From contig JAKNDB010000092.1 of NCBI GenBank assembly GCA_024305405.1, forward strand, positions 2,077,501 through 2,141,500: a DNA stretch of 64,000 bases, written 5' to 3'. Positions 1 to 13,714 of the stretch are shown here, in pieces. The first letter of the stretch is position 1. Every line of letters begins with the position of its first letter. The notes beneath the pieces are model-generated. The model was given only the letters and a program-made list of their open reading frames with translations, searched no databases and had not been told where the DNA came from. The stretch is from Dirofilaria immitis (taxonomy: Eukaryota > Nematoda > Chromadorea > Rhabditida > Onchocercidae). The position numbers and the translations under genes were made by a program.

Positions 1-2096
1 TGGTATCGATCGATATGCTGCTCTAATGAAGCCTCAAAGGTAAGTTGTTTGTTCCATCTTTCAAAGTTTGCTAGTAATATCATCCGGTATGATGTCTATT
101 TGAAGATAATGCTCAAATACATAAGATTTTTTTCTTCTTTTTAAGAGTGGTAAGTTTTGCAAAAAAGGAATTTTAATATCTTTTATTTTTTTATTTTGTT
201 TGCTTTTTTTGACAAGTTAAATAGATGGAGCGATTTATTTGCAGTCTATATTTCCAGAATCAATGAATAATTGTAAGTATTTTTGTAAACACTGTTAATT
301 GATACTTAAAAAAGAATGCATATTGATTTCTTACAGCCGAATTAGAACTGCTTATTGTTTAGATTTGCATTCATTTGATTTTAAATTTATTGAAACACTT
401 AAGTGTTGAATGAATTGTCGATTTAAGATGTGCCTACATTTGGACTATTCTTTCCACTAAGTTTATTGTCTAGCCTTTCATCCTATTCAGATATGAGGCG
501 GAGCAGACCATAACGAGGTGTAAATGTTGGATTGCATTTACGTGGAGTAGTACTGTGCTCTTTTCATTGCCCATTATTGTTGCTCGCATGAAGGTATCTT
601 TTTCATTTTTATCCTTTCTAATGTTATCACTGATCATGTTGTATTTTATAAGTTTCAATTGAGCTACATATAATTAAATAAAAATAAATCTTGTTTTAGC
701 TAAAATCGATACCACTGTTTGATAACGAAGCAGCATATTTAACGTCATATTTTAATATGCTATTCCATAACTAACTATGTGATATAGTATTGAATAAGAT
801 ATAAAAATAAATGAATTCAATTTTTATGAATCTATGGTCATTGAAAAAGAAAAAATTTAAAGTTAGAGATCGAAAACAATGCTCCAATCCGTATGCTTCG
901 TGCATTGGAATCTTATATTTATTGCTTGTCAGGTCTCCTACTACCATGCCGCTGAATTGTGCCTACTGGACTGGTCTGCAACGACGGCTTATAATGTAAC
1001 ATTAGCCTCACTTATTCTAGTACCTTCTACGTGCAGTATATTATTCACTTATTGTTCAATTTTCTGGGCTATGCGAAATTCACACGCGGTCAGTTTTTTC
1101 TTTATCAACATTTCTTACAATCTTTATAAATGACATGATCTCGTTGAACTATATAAGCTTCTTTTATTACTTCTAGAGATTCCATGTCAAAAAATCTCTC
1201 TAGCTGTAATATAGGGAATAAGGAAAAAATCATAAATTTTGGAAAAAATTCTTCAAACTCATGCTATATGCGCATCAATGTTTGAATGATAAAAAAGTAG
1301 AGAACTTTAAAAATTTCTATGCTAAGATTTGTTTCTCACTTTGGCATAAGCTGAAAAGCTTCATAATTTCTTGTTCCGCGTAGTTTGGCTATACAGCATT
1401 ACAGCCCTCAATTTTATGACAGAAATTGTACAAATGATTGGAGAAGTGTTTAGAAAGACGCTCTGATATTCAGAGATGATCCGCCCTAACGAGAAATGCA
1501 TTGAAATTTTTCCCATAATTCGTTAAACATAATTGGGTAGCAAAATATTTGAATATCCGGTGCTATCGTCATACCGCAATGATGTATTCAATGTCTGATA
1601 TTGTCTTTGAAGATTTTTTTAGTACAAATGTCATGTGAATATTGTTAGTTTACATCATGTTTCTCAATGTAGTTCTGTAAGCTATTATTGCTTCATATTT
1701 CTTTGTTGAATTAATCTGAAAATATTAAGATAATTGCAGCTTGAAGACAACCAACGTTTATTGCTGGAAACAGATCACAATTTTGCTCTTTCCTTTTTCG
1801 TTCTCGTTGCTTTCATTCTTTCTTGGCTGCCCGTTATCGCGGTCCGTTTTGTCCCGCAATCGATGCTTAGTCCAGCAGATTTTTCAACGGTGGATTTCGT
1901 TTTTGTTTGGCTTGCAATCGGCGGACCCTCTTCAAAATTGCTCATTTCATTGTTCATAAATCAGGAATTTCGTGCTGCACTTGGCCAGCGTATCTTTGCT
2001 CTCTGTCCATGTTGCTGCCTAGCATCGTCTGCCGCCCATCAAAGGCGCCGACTGGAATACAGGAGCCTTTCCGACCGACGAGGCCACTCTAGCTAA
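1..2096 (+). CDS. Class A G-protein-coupled receptor, GPR21/GPR52-like, 3' part
   Basis: Seven-helix receptor, cut off by the window start. Four exons are visible: 1-39, 491-593, 933-1088 and 1740-2096, with matching phases. The first carries the end of TM3 with an intact DRY motif ([11 protein letters not shown]). The second holds TM4. The third holds the second extracellular loop (AELCLLDW) and TM5. The fourth holds TM6 ([12 protein letters not shown]), TM7 ([16 protein letters not shown]), helix 8 (NQEFRAAL) and a short cysteine- and arginine-rich tail (CPCCC, HQRRR). The intracellular loop 3 is short. The layout around TM5 and the WLAI start of TM7 recall vertebrate GPR21/GPR52 orphan receptors, which also lack the standard TM7 signature. 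Here NPxxY is replaced by GPSSK, and CWxP of TM6 is SWLP. The ligand cannot be told from sequence. Class A membership is secure; the subfamily is a guess. Confidence 0.75.
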
Positions 2097-4546
2097 CATT
2101 TTACAAGACATAGGTTTCATGGAATTAATTCAGAAATCTTGCAAATTTTTAAGTGTATGTAAATTATATTATTGTTTTATGGCACATTCTTCTTCCTCAG
2201 TATTTTATCACTATCAGTTGATTAGTATGTGATTAGATATATTTTTATATCGTTGCTGATTTCTGCAAACCAGAAAGAAAAAGAATATTCGCGAAGAAGG
2301 TTGGATTGTTCTGGCATTTCGTTTTCGATTATATTCTAACATTTCATTATTCTTCTCAAAAGTTTCTCTTTTTCATTTCATCACAATTGGTCTCAAATTT
2401 GAAGTTCTTTCATATTATTATGATTAAAAATAAGGTGAGTGCAGTACTTTTCATGCTAATAGATAAACTCTTTTCAGCATTTTGGTTGAAAAAAAGTTTC
2501 AGTTTCAAATACCATACCGCAAATATCTGGTAGAAGATTCCATTCTCATGTCTCGAAGCAGTTTTCTTTGGAAGAATTTATTAATCTTAATTTCCTTTAT
2601 TTAATAACTTTATTAATTTGATATACTCGAATTGTTACTAACAGTAGTCACTACAGTTCAAAATTAGCCATTGGATAATTAGATGATTTGCTTATTTATG
2701 TACATTGGAAAATCTATTAATCTCTTTCTTTTTTTTTTTTTTATTATTGTGAAAGGAATGCTGCCTAGACCTAAGATTTAAGCTTACTTCTCTAATTTCA
2801 TGTCTTGCTTTCATATTTTTAAAGAGAATTTCTTAATATGTTGGGCCGTATACCATGGTCTTTTGTTACATCATATTTCATTAGCGGATATTACATCATC
2901 GCAAATTGTATACCTTCACGATATGTATTAACCGCCTACGATTTACGAAGTAGTTGTTCAGGTTATATAAATTTAAAAAGTTTGAACAATGGGCTGCCGT
3001 CATACCTCGGAAAATTTCATTTATCCAATCCAATTTAAATGTTTAATATGCACACTTCTGGCTAAATGAATGTTTGCATATAGCGTTTACTTGTTAATTT
3101 TTCTAGTCTTCCTCATCGAAATTCACTTTTTATCTTCATAATTGTTTACTGTTTTTAAATTACGACGGATTTACTCCTTAGCAAATTTGATTTGAACTAA
3201 GATATAATCAATAAATGAAATAACTGATAATGTTGTGATCCTGCTTGTACAATATTTTTCATACCAGTGTCAATTTTGTGCCATGTATACATTCCATTCG
3301 AATTTTTAAAAAGGAACACATCAACTTTATCATTCATTATGGATTCATAGATGCTGTGCGTCGCATTGTACGAAAAAATCATTTTGCTCCGCTTAGATTC
3401 ATAAGTTTGTATGCTCAAAAAAATTTACCGAATAAGGTTGTTTTAGGAACGAAGTATTTAGAGCTTGACTCTTTCGGGTTGTTAAGTTAGTTGAAAATAT
3501 TGTGCTATGATTTCCATTTACTTGACCTCTCATTTTTGGTGTTTTGAAGTTCGCTGTATTTGAAAATGTGTTTTTTTCGCTGTACTTGTACCAGATATGA
3601 TACATAGCATCAAATAAACCATAACAGGAACACTATTGAAGTTACATTGAACATTCAGTAATATTTACACGATCAAAAATTTTATAAAATTATTCGTTCA
3701 TGAAGAAATTCAAATCCAAACATATATTGACATGATTTTTCTCAAATAATTTCTGATTTACGTAAACTAAGTACTTTGAGCTGTCAATATATGCAAGAAA
3801 TTATTGGTAGGAGATGTCTTCTTGTCAAACTGTTAGGAACAAATTTTCTTTACAAATCCTGTACCGCGTGGGTTGCTGATGTTAAAATTATCTGGATAGG
3901 ATATGGAATATCTTCAGCAAATCAAATATGATATAGAGCACAGACACGGGACTGAAGTTATTTCTCGCTCTTCGCTTGAAACCTTAATTTTTTCATCAAG
4001 TCTCGACAATGTTTAACGAATTGTGTCATGCTGGAATATCGTTGGGGGTGTAGTGGGTTATCCTGCAGTGATTTTCATGAATTGTGGGAGGCATTGAAAC
4101 TGGGACTTCTTTTGTGTCGGACATCTTGAGATATTGATGTTTGAATCGGGTAAGGCGAAAATAGATTCGTAATAGCTCGGCAAGTTTCGAAATAGGGATT
4201 TGAGATTGGCGAAATATCTCTATTGCTAGCTGTACATCTATTCCCTAATCTAATATTCTTGACAAAATCGACTGGAGAAAGAATAAAGCTATAAAATTCG
4301 GTTATTCGTAGACTATAGTAGCAATATCGTCTCAGATTGATCACTAACTGATCAAATACTAAAGAAAAGAGAAAAAGAAAAGAATAATGGCATTGGTGAA
4401 GGATATATTTATTTATATTTTTTTTCTTCACAAGAATTCGAGGTTATTGGTTGATTTCCAATTAAAATTCATGTTTCGGTTGGTCCGGTGGGTTGGGTCA
4501 TTCAACATAATATTTTTAGGTTAGTACTGGTAAATTAATTCGCTGT
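2097..4546. other. Intergenic, AT-rich, no supported gene
   Basis: The stretch between the GPCR stop and the 4EHP start holds poly-T tracts and several 60-80 codon open frames (for example 2838-3038 and 3245-3490). None has splice partners or a recognisable motif. A slightly GC-richer patch at about 4020-4240 lies in the upstream region of the 4EHP gene. I see nothing that can be named. Confidence 0.5.
4510..4520 (+). promoter_or_regulatory. Possible trans-splice acceptor of the 4EHP gene
   Basis: A TATTTTTAG acceptor-like site ending at 4519 lies 27 bases upstream of the ATG at 4547, with no upstream exon apparent. In nematodes such a site would receive the spliced leader. This is inferred from context only. 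Confidence 0.3.
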
Positions 4547-6705
4547 ATGTTGGAATCACTTGCTAAAGAGGAATCGAAAATATCTGGTGATGAAAATCCG
4601 CCCGGAATGAAAAAAGAGCCCCAGCATCAACCAAGATCAGATTTAGTACTTTTAGTGGTAAGCTTCGATTACTTTCAGATATTTTTTCTGAATTTTTAGG
4701 TGTTAGACACTTTCATGACATATATTAATCAGTTTCATTTTTTAAAATGTGAGTTATTCATTGAGGTGATAGAATTCAGTTTCTTTGCTTGACAGTTAAC
4801 TGCATTAAGATTAGATGTGCAAGATTCATATAAATTGTTATTGTATCAGTAACTTCTGTGTCGGACCACAAATTCTCATTTTCATTCGCTACTGATTATC
4901 GAATTATACACCAAATGTAAATTGTTTGGTCAAATTTCGTAGTTATTTCGTCTAGAAATCGAGTCCATGCAGTGACAGTGAGCATCCTCTAGAATTCACC
5001 TACGTCTTTTCTTATTTTGTACGTCCGCAAGGGAAATTTGACCCAGAGGATTATGCTTTATATGTACAACCGGTGGCTTCGTTCAATTCGGTGGAACAGT
5101 TCTGGAATACATATTGTTTCTTGAAGCGTCCTGCTGGTTCGTTATTTCATCTTGACAAAGTCTTTACGTCTGTCCCAATTAGATATAAAAATTTCGAGTT
5201 AATCAACTAATTTGTCAACTTTTAGACATTAACTTTAAAGTTGATTCGAGATTTGAGATTCATCTGCTAACGGAAACACTTTAAACTAGGATATGCCAAT
5301 ACTTCAAACCTGAGTTTTGTCTGAAAGTTAAAGTTAAAATTTTCGTCTTTTCGCGAAAGCGTGAATGAACTTTGAAATCGCAATAAGTGATCCAGTGTTA
5401 CGTGTAACAAATAAAAATTTCAGATATTACTGAAAAAGCTGATTTTCATATGTTCAAAGAAGGCATCAAACCTGTTTGGGAAGACGATGCTAATCGGAAG
5501 GTATTATTTCGATCTTTTGACACTTTAATGTAGATCGAAAATTCAAAAGTTTTATGTTACTAATGACTAAAAATTATAACTAAAATTTCAATTTATTGGC
5601 AGTTCAAATCACAAAAGAAGAAATTTCAGTTCTTATTTAGGGTGGTAAATGGATTTTGCGTTTGAAAAAGGTTTTTCGTCCAGAATTTGGGAAAATTTGA
5701 TATTAGCAATGATTGGCGAACAATTCCTGGTTGGTGAAGAAATTTGTGGTGCTGTGTGCTCTATACGTAATCAGGTTATTTTTGCACTTCAAATTCAGAA
5801 GAAATTTATGTTTATGATCTTTATAGTCTAGAATTAATTAACTCTCTCATCTAATTGGCTTACTTGCATAATACTGGGCTCTTTTGTAGTAATATTAAAT
5901 TATTTTTGAATTTTTTGATTTTTCAATCTACAAATTTGCGTATCACTTTGAATGTATTAAATAGCATTCTCTGTCAGTCATCTAACAATTATGTTAACGA
6001 TGCTCTGTTTTGTTAACTTTTCCTAGAATTGGTTGTTGTTAGTTGTGAGTTGAGTTTTTTACTGTTATTTTTGATGGAAAAGATATGAAGTGTTATTCAG
6101 ATTTATCGTGTTTGTAATCTCTACTCTTCTAGCTATTTTTTAATCAACTGTAATGATATTTACAGGAAGATATTGTTTCATTGTGGAATCGCACAGCAGA
6201 TAATTTGGCAACAACAAATCGTATTCGTGATACCTTGCGACGGGTTTTAAATCTACCTCCAAATGCTATTTTGGAGTACAAACGTCATGACGACTGTTTA
6301 AAGTATTTTTTTTTATCTGATTCCATATTGAAAGACTGATGGTTGAAGAAAAATAATAGAACTGGAAATAACGACTGTTTAAAATAGATATGCGATTAAA
6401 TGATTGCCAAAGTTTTAGAAATTATTTAAAAACTGAACTGAAGGATTATATTTTCGGAGTATTTTTCAGATAGAGTTAATAAGTAGTATTGCTAATGATT
6501 ACTGTGATAGAATTCTTATGTCATAATTTATTGTATTTTGAATACTTCTGAATTTATTCATTCTATGCAGGAAAATGCGACGGAGGAGAAATTTACTCCC
6601 TATTTTGATTTATGTTTTAAAACTATTCATGTTTTACTTATTAAAACATGTTCCAGGGACCAAAGCAGTTATCGCCATACAAATGTGGACTTGCCAAGAA
6701 GATAA
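4547..6705 (+). CDS. ife-4: 4EHP/eIF4E2-type cap-binding protein (IFE-4-like)
   Basis: Binds the mRNA 5' cap without recruiting eIF4G efficiently and so represses translation of selected mRNAs (known for the family). Exons: 4547-4657, 4956-5136, 5424-5500, 5641-5774, 6166-6302 and 6657-6705, about 229 residues with one base restored; human 4EHP has 245. Diagnostic blocks are VEQFW, the cap-stacking tryptophan in IKPVWEDDAN (about W116), GGKWILRL, WENLILAMIGEQF, VGEEICGAV and RIRDTLRRVLNLPP, nearly identical to animal 4EHP. The ATG at 4547 is the first in frame and sits just after an acceptor-like site. Exon 4 has a one-base frame break at about 5669-5678 (A5 G2 T5): the reading GGKWILRLKK must shift to join GFSSRIWENL. 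Possible alternative last exons start at 6573 and 6953. Confidence 0.88.
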
Positions 6706-9700
6706 AATGTACTACTGTTTCTTTGTGTATAACAAATAGGTATTTCTACGTATATCATTGAAATAAAACTTTTCACCTGATATTCTCTTAATAAATTTGT
6801 ATTAAAACTCGCACACGACTAAAATGCTTTAAAAAATTTGTTATTTCTTACTTTTCAAATAGATTAAGTGAAGTAAAAAAAAGGTTTAAATAAGCCAAAT
6901 ATATTTCGAAATGGTGAAAAACAGACATTCAAAACGCATTTTGGTTTTAGGTATCAGAATGATTGTTCGGGAGAGAATGAACAAAATAGCGGAAAGGAAC
7001 AGGAGATTGGGTTTTTAGTAAGTGCTAGATATATTCAAATCTTCAATTTGAGGTCTAAGATTTTGTGGGAATGAAGGATGGGAAAGGGATTTAAAAATCT
7101 TTGCCAACTGATTTATGATATATAGCCGCTTAGCTTGTTCATTTAATAAATAAATTTAATGAAGAGTTATTAAAGCATCTGGTCTATTTTATTTCTAGAT
7201 ATATTTTTCCATTCGGTTACTTTCGCTGGTACCTGTCGCTACGATTTTTCTTTCATTTCTGTAGTGTCTTCATTCTCTACGGTCAGATTATTCATGGAGC
7301 AGAGTCTTAATGGTTTCGTTACACTGCAAAAATTTAATTAAGTCTATTGACCCACTGGAACTTATTTTTTCTTTTTATTGCTCATGTACTTAGCTTATGC
7401 CATACACACATCTGAAATGAATTAAAACTTAAGAGATTGACAAAACAAAATCTGTACTCGATAATGGTGCTATATGGATGCAAGTGGAAACATAAGAGTA
7501 TATCATGATCAATAATCAAAAGTGCAAAGCAACTCTACTTAATAGCTTTTTATAGTTGATAAGAAGCTAGTACTTCAATAAAAGCGTTTAGTTTGGTAAT
7601 GGAATATTCCCATTACTGCAGAAAAGAAAGTGATGGGAAATTTGAATGTCAAAGTGATTCTGAAAAGTTTTTATTTCATGAATTAAACGAGTAACTTAGA
7701 TAGCATATTAAGCTCTACATTATTTGTGATGATGGTTGTTTCGATTGTTGTCTGGGTTTTGCATATTTCATCCCTTTTAAATAATTTTTTTGTTTCCTTT
7801 GTGGACCATATAGCAAGAACGATAATGCAATGACAATTTCAAGACTAATTTTATTAATTTCTTCTTTGAAAAGAAGCATATCGCGTTGGTCGTAAAAATA
7901 TTTTAAAATTTATGCTTGCATGTGATAGATTTAGTCAGTCGCTAAGTGCAGATATTAGGATTATCAGATAAGAATTTTATCATATTAGATATCAAGAAAT
8001 ACGTTTTTAGGATATTGTTTATTTTATCACAGTCCTCTATCTTATTTTTATGATAAAAGTGATTTGAATCATTAAAATGACAGAAATATTCATGATTTTT
8101 TGAAAATGGTTAGAAATCAATTTTACCAATTGTTTTCCGCCTTCCTAAATCTTATATTATTTTCGCCTCTTAATTGCTAATTTGTTTTCTACAAAAATCT
8201 CTCAAATTTAATCGGAAGAAAATGTTTTTATGGAAATTGTTATTTATTTTCTTTCTTTCTTAATAGAACTTCCAATTCAAGTGATTTTTTCATGACACTC
8301 ATGATTCAATTCCATAGTAATGTTTCCTGACATCAGTCGATAGTCCTTTTCAAGTATTAGATTAATCATATTAGTTGGTAGTAATGGTGATATTTTTATG
8401 AAAATAATTTTATTTTAAAAACCTCAGGAATTTCTATTTATATATTATTTTTATTTGAAAATTACACCTTAAATAATCGTAACAGTTTCACTGTCTTCAA
8501 AGGAATATTGAATTTAGTCTGAAATCGGTTTTAAATTTATAATTGTCAACTGTACATTCCTTAATAGATCGAAAGGCATTTATTGTGATTTTTAACTTGT
8601 ATTTCTTAATTAAAGTGAGCTAAAAAAGGCGAAGTAAAAGAAAGCTAAGATCACTAGAGATTTGAATTGAGGAAAGCATTGAATTTTATGGTTCAATTGC
8701 CATAATTCTATTTATTTGTATATTCTATATATGGGTCAGATATATCTAGCTTACTGCAATATCACTCTGTTATATTTTTCTCTTGCAGCGGTTACCGTTT
8801 CATTCGTAGTATGTCGTCGGTTTACAATAGACTGATTTATTCAACTGTTAAATGTTAAATTCAAAGCTCTTACAACTTTTAATTTTTAGCATAGATATTT
8901 GAAATTAATTTTTGTTTATTTTCTTATTGCGCTTTGCCCAAAAACATTTCAACTTTAATTATTACTACGGGAAACTGAATGTAAACTGAATAGTTTGAAT
9001 AGTTTTCTCTAATATTTTGTTTTTATATTTTTTAAAACGTATTGATGCGTTCAGTTTTTGCACGATTTAAGCTCAATTTATGATAATAATATAAGACAGA
9101 AATGCCTGACTTTATACTACAATTTCTAAGTCCACATTTTTTGTCATGTAGATTATTAGTCACCGATAATCATTTTTATGAAGTAATTCGATCTTTATAG
9201 CATTAAAGAAAATTTGTATAAGCTGCTTGCATCTTTACTTACTTTCGTAGTTGTCATTTTATATTATTTTTTTAAATAAAAAGTGTATTTCATATTATCG
9301 ATTTTTAAATTGAGCAGACTTATAATGATTTTATAGCATTTTAATTTCAGTTGTACCGATCTTAGACTTTGGTATCATGAATTCCTCAAATAGTTTAATG
9401 GAAGCATCCATTTTGACAAATTTACGGAATGAATAGTCTTTTTTCCAAAAATATTCTTGACGAGATTTTGGATTATAAGTGTGCATGGTATCAAGTGAAA
9501 TACAATTCCAGATTAGGGTTGTCCATTCATTTTTTTCAGTAAATTATTTCGTTGCCGTCAAAGTTATGATTGAATGATTTATCAATGAAATTAAATTACA
9601 GATTTCTTAATAATATTGCTTTTTAGGAGATACATGAACTTTCCATCTATCATTTTCACTAATTTATCGTTTGTTGTAAAAGCAAAATCGTTGTGATGCA

Positions 9701-10930
9701 TCTCTATAACACTTACGTCAATTTTGTTGTTATACTGTTATCAACAACTTACTTACTGCACCCATATTATCTTTTACCGCTATCACAAAGACTTATTCTC
9801 CATTACTTTTCCGCGCTTTTATCATTTTCATTATATCACTCAGCTGTATCAGTGCCATATTTGTCATTTGAAAATGATGCAACTTTTTCAAACTTTTTTT
9901 CTTTTCCCATAAAAAGCGTGATTATATATTGACATTTTGTTTCAAAAAAATTGAATTTCGATGACTGATTTAAATTTGAAGAGGTTTTATTACTCCAATA
10001 TTTTATGGGATATAAAATAGGGTGGTACTGTGATGAAAATAGCAAAAATTTATGATGATTTCTCAATTCAATTCTTCTTTTGTATTCTATTACTGCTGAA
10101 TTCTTATAGAGAAATTTGTTTAAAGACGTCAACTCATTTTTTGACATTACTTCGATTTTCATTCACTATCAGAATTACTTATCGTATTAGTATATTTTCG
10201 TTAAATTTCAGAAAAAATGTTTCACAAACGTCATTTTTCGGTTTCCATTAAAAAAAAGGAATGATGTGATATTTATAAGCAAAAGCAATTTTTAAATTCG
10301 TTTTGAATTTTTAAACATTCTAAAAATAGTTAGATCTTCTAAATAAGGCTTGACTTTTTTAAATAATGAGCAGTTAATATATTTCACCATCTGCTTACTA
10401 AAAAAGGGAAAATTCTATCCCTAAAGTATCTTAGCAGCTGATGTTTCTAATTTTTTTAGAAGTTCCCTTTGTGATGATTCGATTGACTTACATAGTGGGA
10501 TGCGTGTTCAATTATATGTTGGAGGATTGTTGTATATTCGTATGTATCACATTTGTTCTTCGATGTTCTATATCATGCTATAATATGAAATACATGAAGT
10601 ACTTTTAGTAGATAGGATTTTGGAATAAAAATGTTCTGATAGACAAACAGTGTTATAAATTCGATGACTTATATCATATTTCCAACTATATAACGGCCAT
10701 TTACTTGGGGCTTTGTTTCTCATGACATTTTATTCTTATGCTATCTATGTATTAAGCTATTATTTTTTAACGCATTGTTGTATAAAAGATCAAATGAATT
10801 TCACATGAAACAGTCAGTTTGCATCATCTTTTAATTTCGTGCAAATTTTTCAATTTTGATGTAAAAACGGCTTGATTCGGTGTGCCTTCTATAGCTTATT
10901 TTGTTTGAAATAACAACTTTAATATTGAGG
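6706..10930. other. Long AT-rich intergenic region
   Basis: About 4.2 kb separates 4EHP from cytochrome b5. Just after the 4EHP stop, an acceptor at 6952 opens a hydrophilic frame (YQNDCSGENEQNSGKEQE...) that could be an alternative 3' exon of 4EHP. Beyond that I see only A/T runs and short frames such as 9693-9932 and its antisense 9836-10162, with no motif or splice support. Confidence 0.5.
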
Positions 10931-11616
10931 ATGGCTGATAAGAAAGACTTGAAGGAATATACAGTTGCAGAAGTTGCTGAACATAATAATGTATCGTCCA
11001 CATGGCTTATCATCGATAATAACGTTAGTTTGTTAGATGATTAATCATATTTAGGTTGAATTCAAACCACTGAATTTAATGAATTATCTAAAAAAATTCA
11101 GTTTCGTTTTTTAATTACATTGACTTTTTATTTCAACTTGTTGGCCGTTTTTGAAAACATTCAGTTGCTGTAATCTCTAATACTTTCCATGTATTGATAC
11201 TGAAACTCCTTTGGGACTGAACATTTATAAAAACTCGCTGCTTAAACTGTAAGCTGCTATCCTGGCCCACATTTACAGGTTTACGATGTAACGAAATTCT
11301 TGGAAGAACACCCAGGTGGTGATGAAGTATTGCTGGAGCAAGCTGGACAGAATGCAACAGAAAGTTTCAAAGATGTTGGTCATTCACGGGATGCCGTGGA
11401 AATGACTAAAGAATATCTGATTGGTTATTTATCCGATGTGAGTGTAACAGAAGCTACGAGAGACAAGAAAAAATCGTCCAGCACACCAGTCATCGCTAAA
11501 AATTCTGTATCATGGGTAGATATCATATTCAGCCCAACATGGAGTAATTTTTGATTCCTTTAGCTATATGTGGTTTCGTATATCTTTTCTACCGAGGTAT
11601 GAAAGCTGCTTTTTGA
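10931..11616 (+). CDS. Cytochrome b5, tail-anchored
   Basis: Small haem protein that donates electrons to desaturases and P450s on the cytosolic face of the ER (family knowledge). Exon 1 is 10931-11023 and exon 2 is 11279-11616, joined in phase 0. About 143 residues are encoded once one base is restored; animal cytochrome b5 has about 134-141. The haem-ligand histidines are visible in [15 protein letters not shown] (about H42) and DVGHSRDA (about H66). A lysine/serine linker ([10 protein letters not shown]) precedes the anchor. In the sequence as given the frame stops at 11552, right after SPTWSNF. The next frame continues as [21 protein letters not shown] and stops at 11614-11616, which is the expected C-terminal membrane helix. 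The break sits in a run of five T at 11548-11552; six would restore the anchor. Confidence 0.9.
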
Positions 11617-13416
11617 TTCTATTCTTGTTTTTGATAATTGTTTGGAAAGGAAAACAAGTGTTGTACTTCATTTATTTTAGATTTTCTTTGAAATTTGGCG
11701 AAGTTTCATTGTTCCCAGGCATTTCTACTACGAACCATTTTTGTTATTGTACCATGCTATTCTCGCATCTTATTGTCAACATAAATCCTCGTTAATTCCT
11801 GTATTTGGAAGCAATTTTAAGTTCTTATCAATTTTCTGCTCAATATGAAGTAAATTTCTTTCTTCTTGTTTCATGCTGTATCCGCATGATTTACTTGAAG
11901 CGAATTTACCATAAATTTGATATGACATAACTGATAATTTTTAATATATGGGGAAGTTAATTTTAATATTACACATTCTGGAAATAGATGTATTTTTATC
12001 ACTATTTTATGAGATATATTTCTGTTCGCTAAGAAATACCCTATTGTTAGCGGTGAAAAAACTATAAATCAGTGATTATTGTTGGGATGCATTTATTCGT
12101 TATAATTTAATATGTATCTGTAGTAAAATTTGTACTGTATATACAGACAATAGCCTGTTCTGAAGTTATTCATAATTTTTATGATAGCATCTTTTGCAGT
12201 TTTGTCTTTGATGATAGTAATTGGCAGTGCAATAAGTCCTGCACATTTTGTGACTAAGTTCCGAAAACTATAATTTTTTCTGAAAACTGTAATTCTGTAA
12301 TTTATGAATTTCGTACGGAGTATTAACCAATGAAATATAACGGACGGAACTACGTTGCGGATTACGAATCCATGAGATAATATCAGAAAAATTAAATATG
12401 CTTTTAATCTGAGAAAAGCATCAACTGTTTGATAAATCTGAGACTTGATTGAGCAAAACATAATTTGATATTCGATTTTATCCCAATTTTCAAAATATCA
12501 GAATCTCATCTATACTGAATTTTTAGATTCATGCGTATTATTACATTTGGCAAACAATCGCTCTCAAAATTCAACTTATATAATAACACTTATGCTTGAA
12601 GTCATTGATTATATCTATCGATTCTGCTGCTGATACAAAGTGAATAAGAAACAATGAGGAATATGACTTCAATCCATTAGCTTTTATTAGTCCAACAGTG
12701 ACTGCTACCAGAGCAAACTTGTATACGTCGCTGCAGGTATGGATCTTTGTAATTGCAGATTTATGTAAAAGACAATTATGTTTTAAATTCGAGGATTTGG
12801 AAGTCCACAATTTTCTTAATTTCACTTTGTAATTATTTATTCAAATATTAGGAAAAAATTTTTCAAAAAAAAAAAAGAACAGAATCAATGTCATTATTTG
12901 TTTCTCTTAATTGTGCAGAGGATAAATTCCAACACTAATACTTTTTCGTCGTGGGATATAGTATTTTAAATTGTTCTTTCAACATCCAAAAATTGCATTG
13001 AAAAATTTGAACATGGAAAAATAAAGACTCAAAAGATATCTTCACGATTATTTGCGAGCAACTGTCACACCTCTATATCTCTTAGAATTGCTGCAGTGAC
13101 CGCGTTCTCAATGCTCTCAAGACAGACAATTGAAGATATTTAAAATTTGCTTAAAATTAAAATATCTTAGCAAATACGATACGCATTTGTTTAAAACGAC
13201 CTGCTTTGCCATGATATTTTAATTGCTGAGTATCGTCGTGCTCAGCATTAACAATATCAACATTATTTCTTCAGACTTATTATGAACATCAAGGATGTGC
13301 ACTCATTTCTTTGTCAAATCATCCATCCGAACAATCAGTAATGAAAAGTCCTATCAGATAATCTCAACTGACCCTTCTAATCGTCAAGAAGAGAAATCGG
13401 TTGGGTAACAACTGCC

Positions 13417-13714
13417 TTAAGATATGACACCACTCCACGAAGGTAGTTTAGACGATGCACTCGTTTCATAGCATAGACACAACGTTTCATAAATATCCAC
13501 AATCCTTTCACGGGCTGCTGTAAAGTTGGAGTGTAAACTTTTGCAATTGTGAGTGTGGCGAGAATTGTGTAGGATATCGGATTTTGTCTGCGAATTTATT
13601 CTAGATAAATCATCTTTACTAGTTAGTTTTCACTCTTATGTTGGTGTCGTTTTTTACAGATAACATTTGAATTGAAGTTGCAGTTATATCTCGGTAGGAA
13701 ACGTGGCTTGACAT
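13417..13714 (-). pseudogene. Candidate minus-strand gene fragment, unrecognised
   Basis: Read on the minus strand, an ATG at 13714 opens 19 codons (MSSHVSYRDITATSIQMLS) ending at a GTAAAA donor at 13657. After 70 bases a CGCAG acceptor leads in matching phase 0 into 56 more open codons from 13587, containing NFTAARERIVDIYETLCL and ending WSGVIS before TAA at 13417-13419. The same frame downstream, to about 13180, keeps protein-like stretches (VRMDDLTKK, HILDVHNKSEE) separated by stops. GC content is above the local background. I recognise no domain. It could be a decayed gene, a real gene with errors, or chance; the two matching splice phases are the main support. Confidence 0.25.

Noticed and set aside
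4075..4431. Minus-strand frame of 118 codons upstream of 4EHP
   Set aside because: No splice partners, domain or neighbour support; probably chance in a slightly GC-richer stretch.
12093..12461. Minus-strand frame of 122 codons
   Set aside because: Hydrophobic/basic composition typical of AT-rich chance frames, and no recognisable domain. It could belong to the candidate at 13417-13714, but no phase-matched joins were found.
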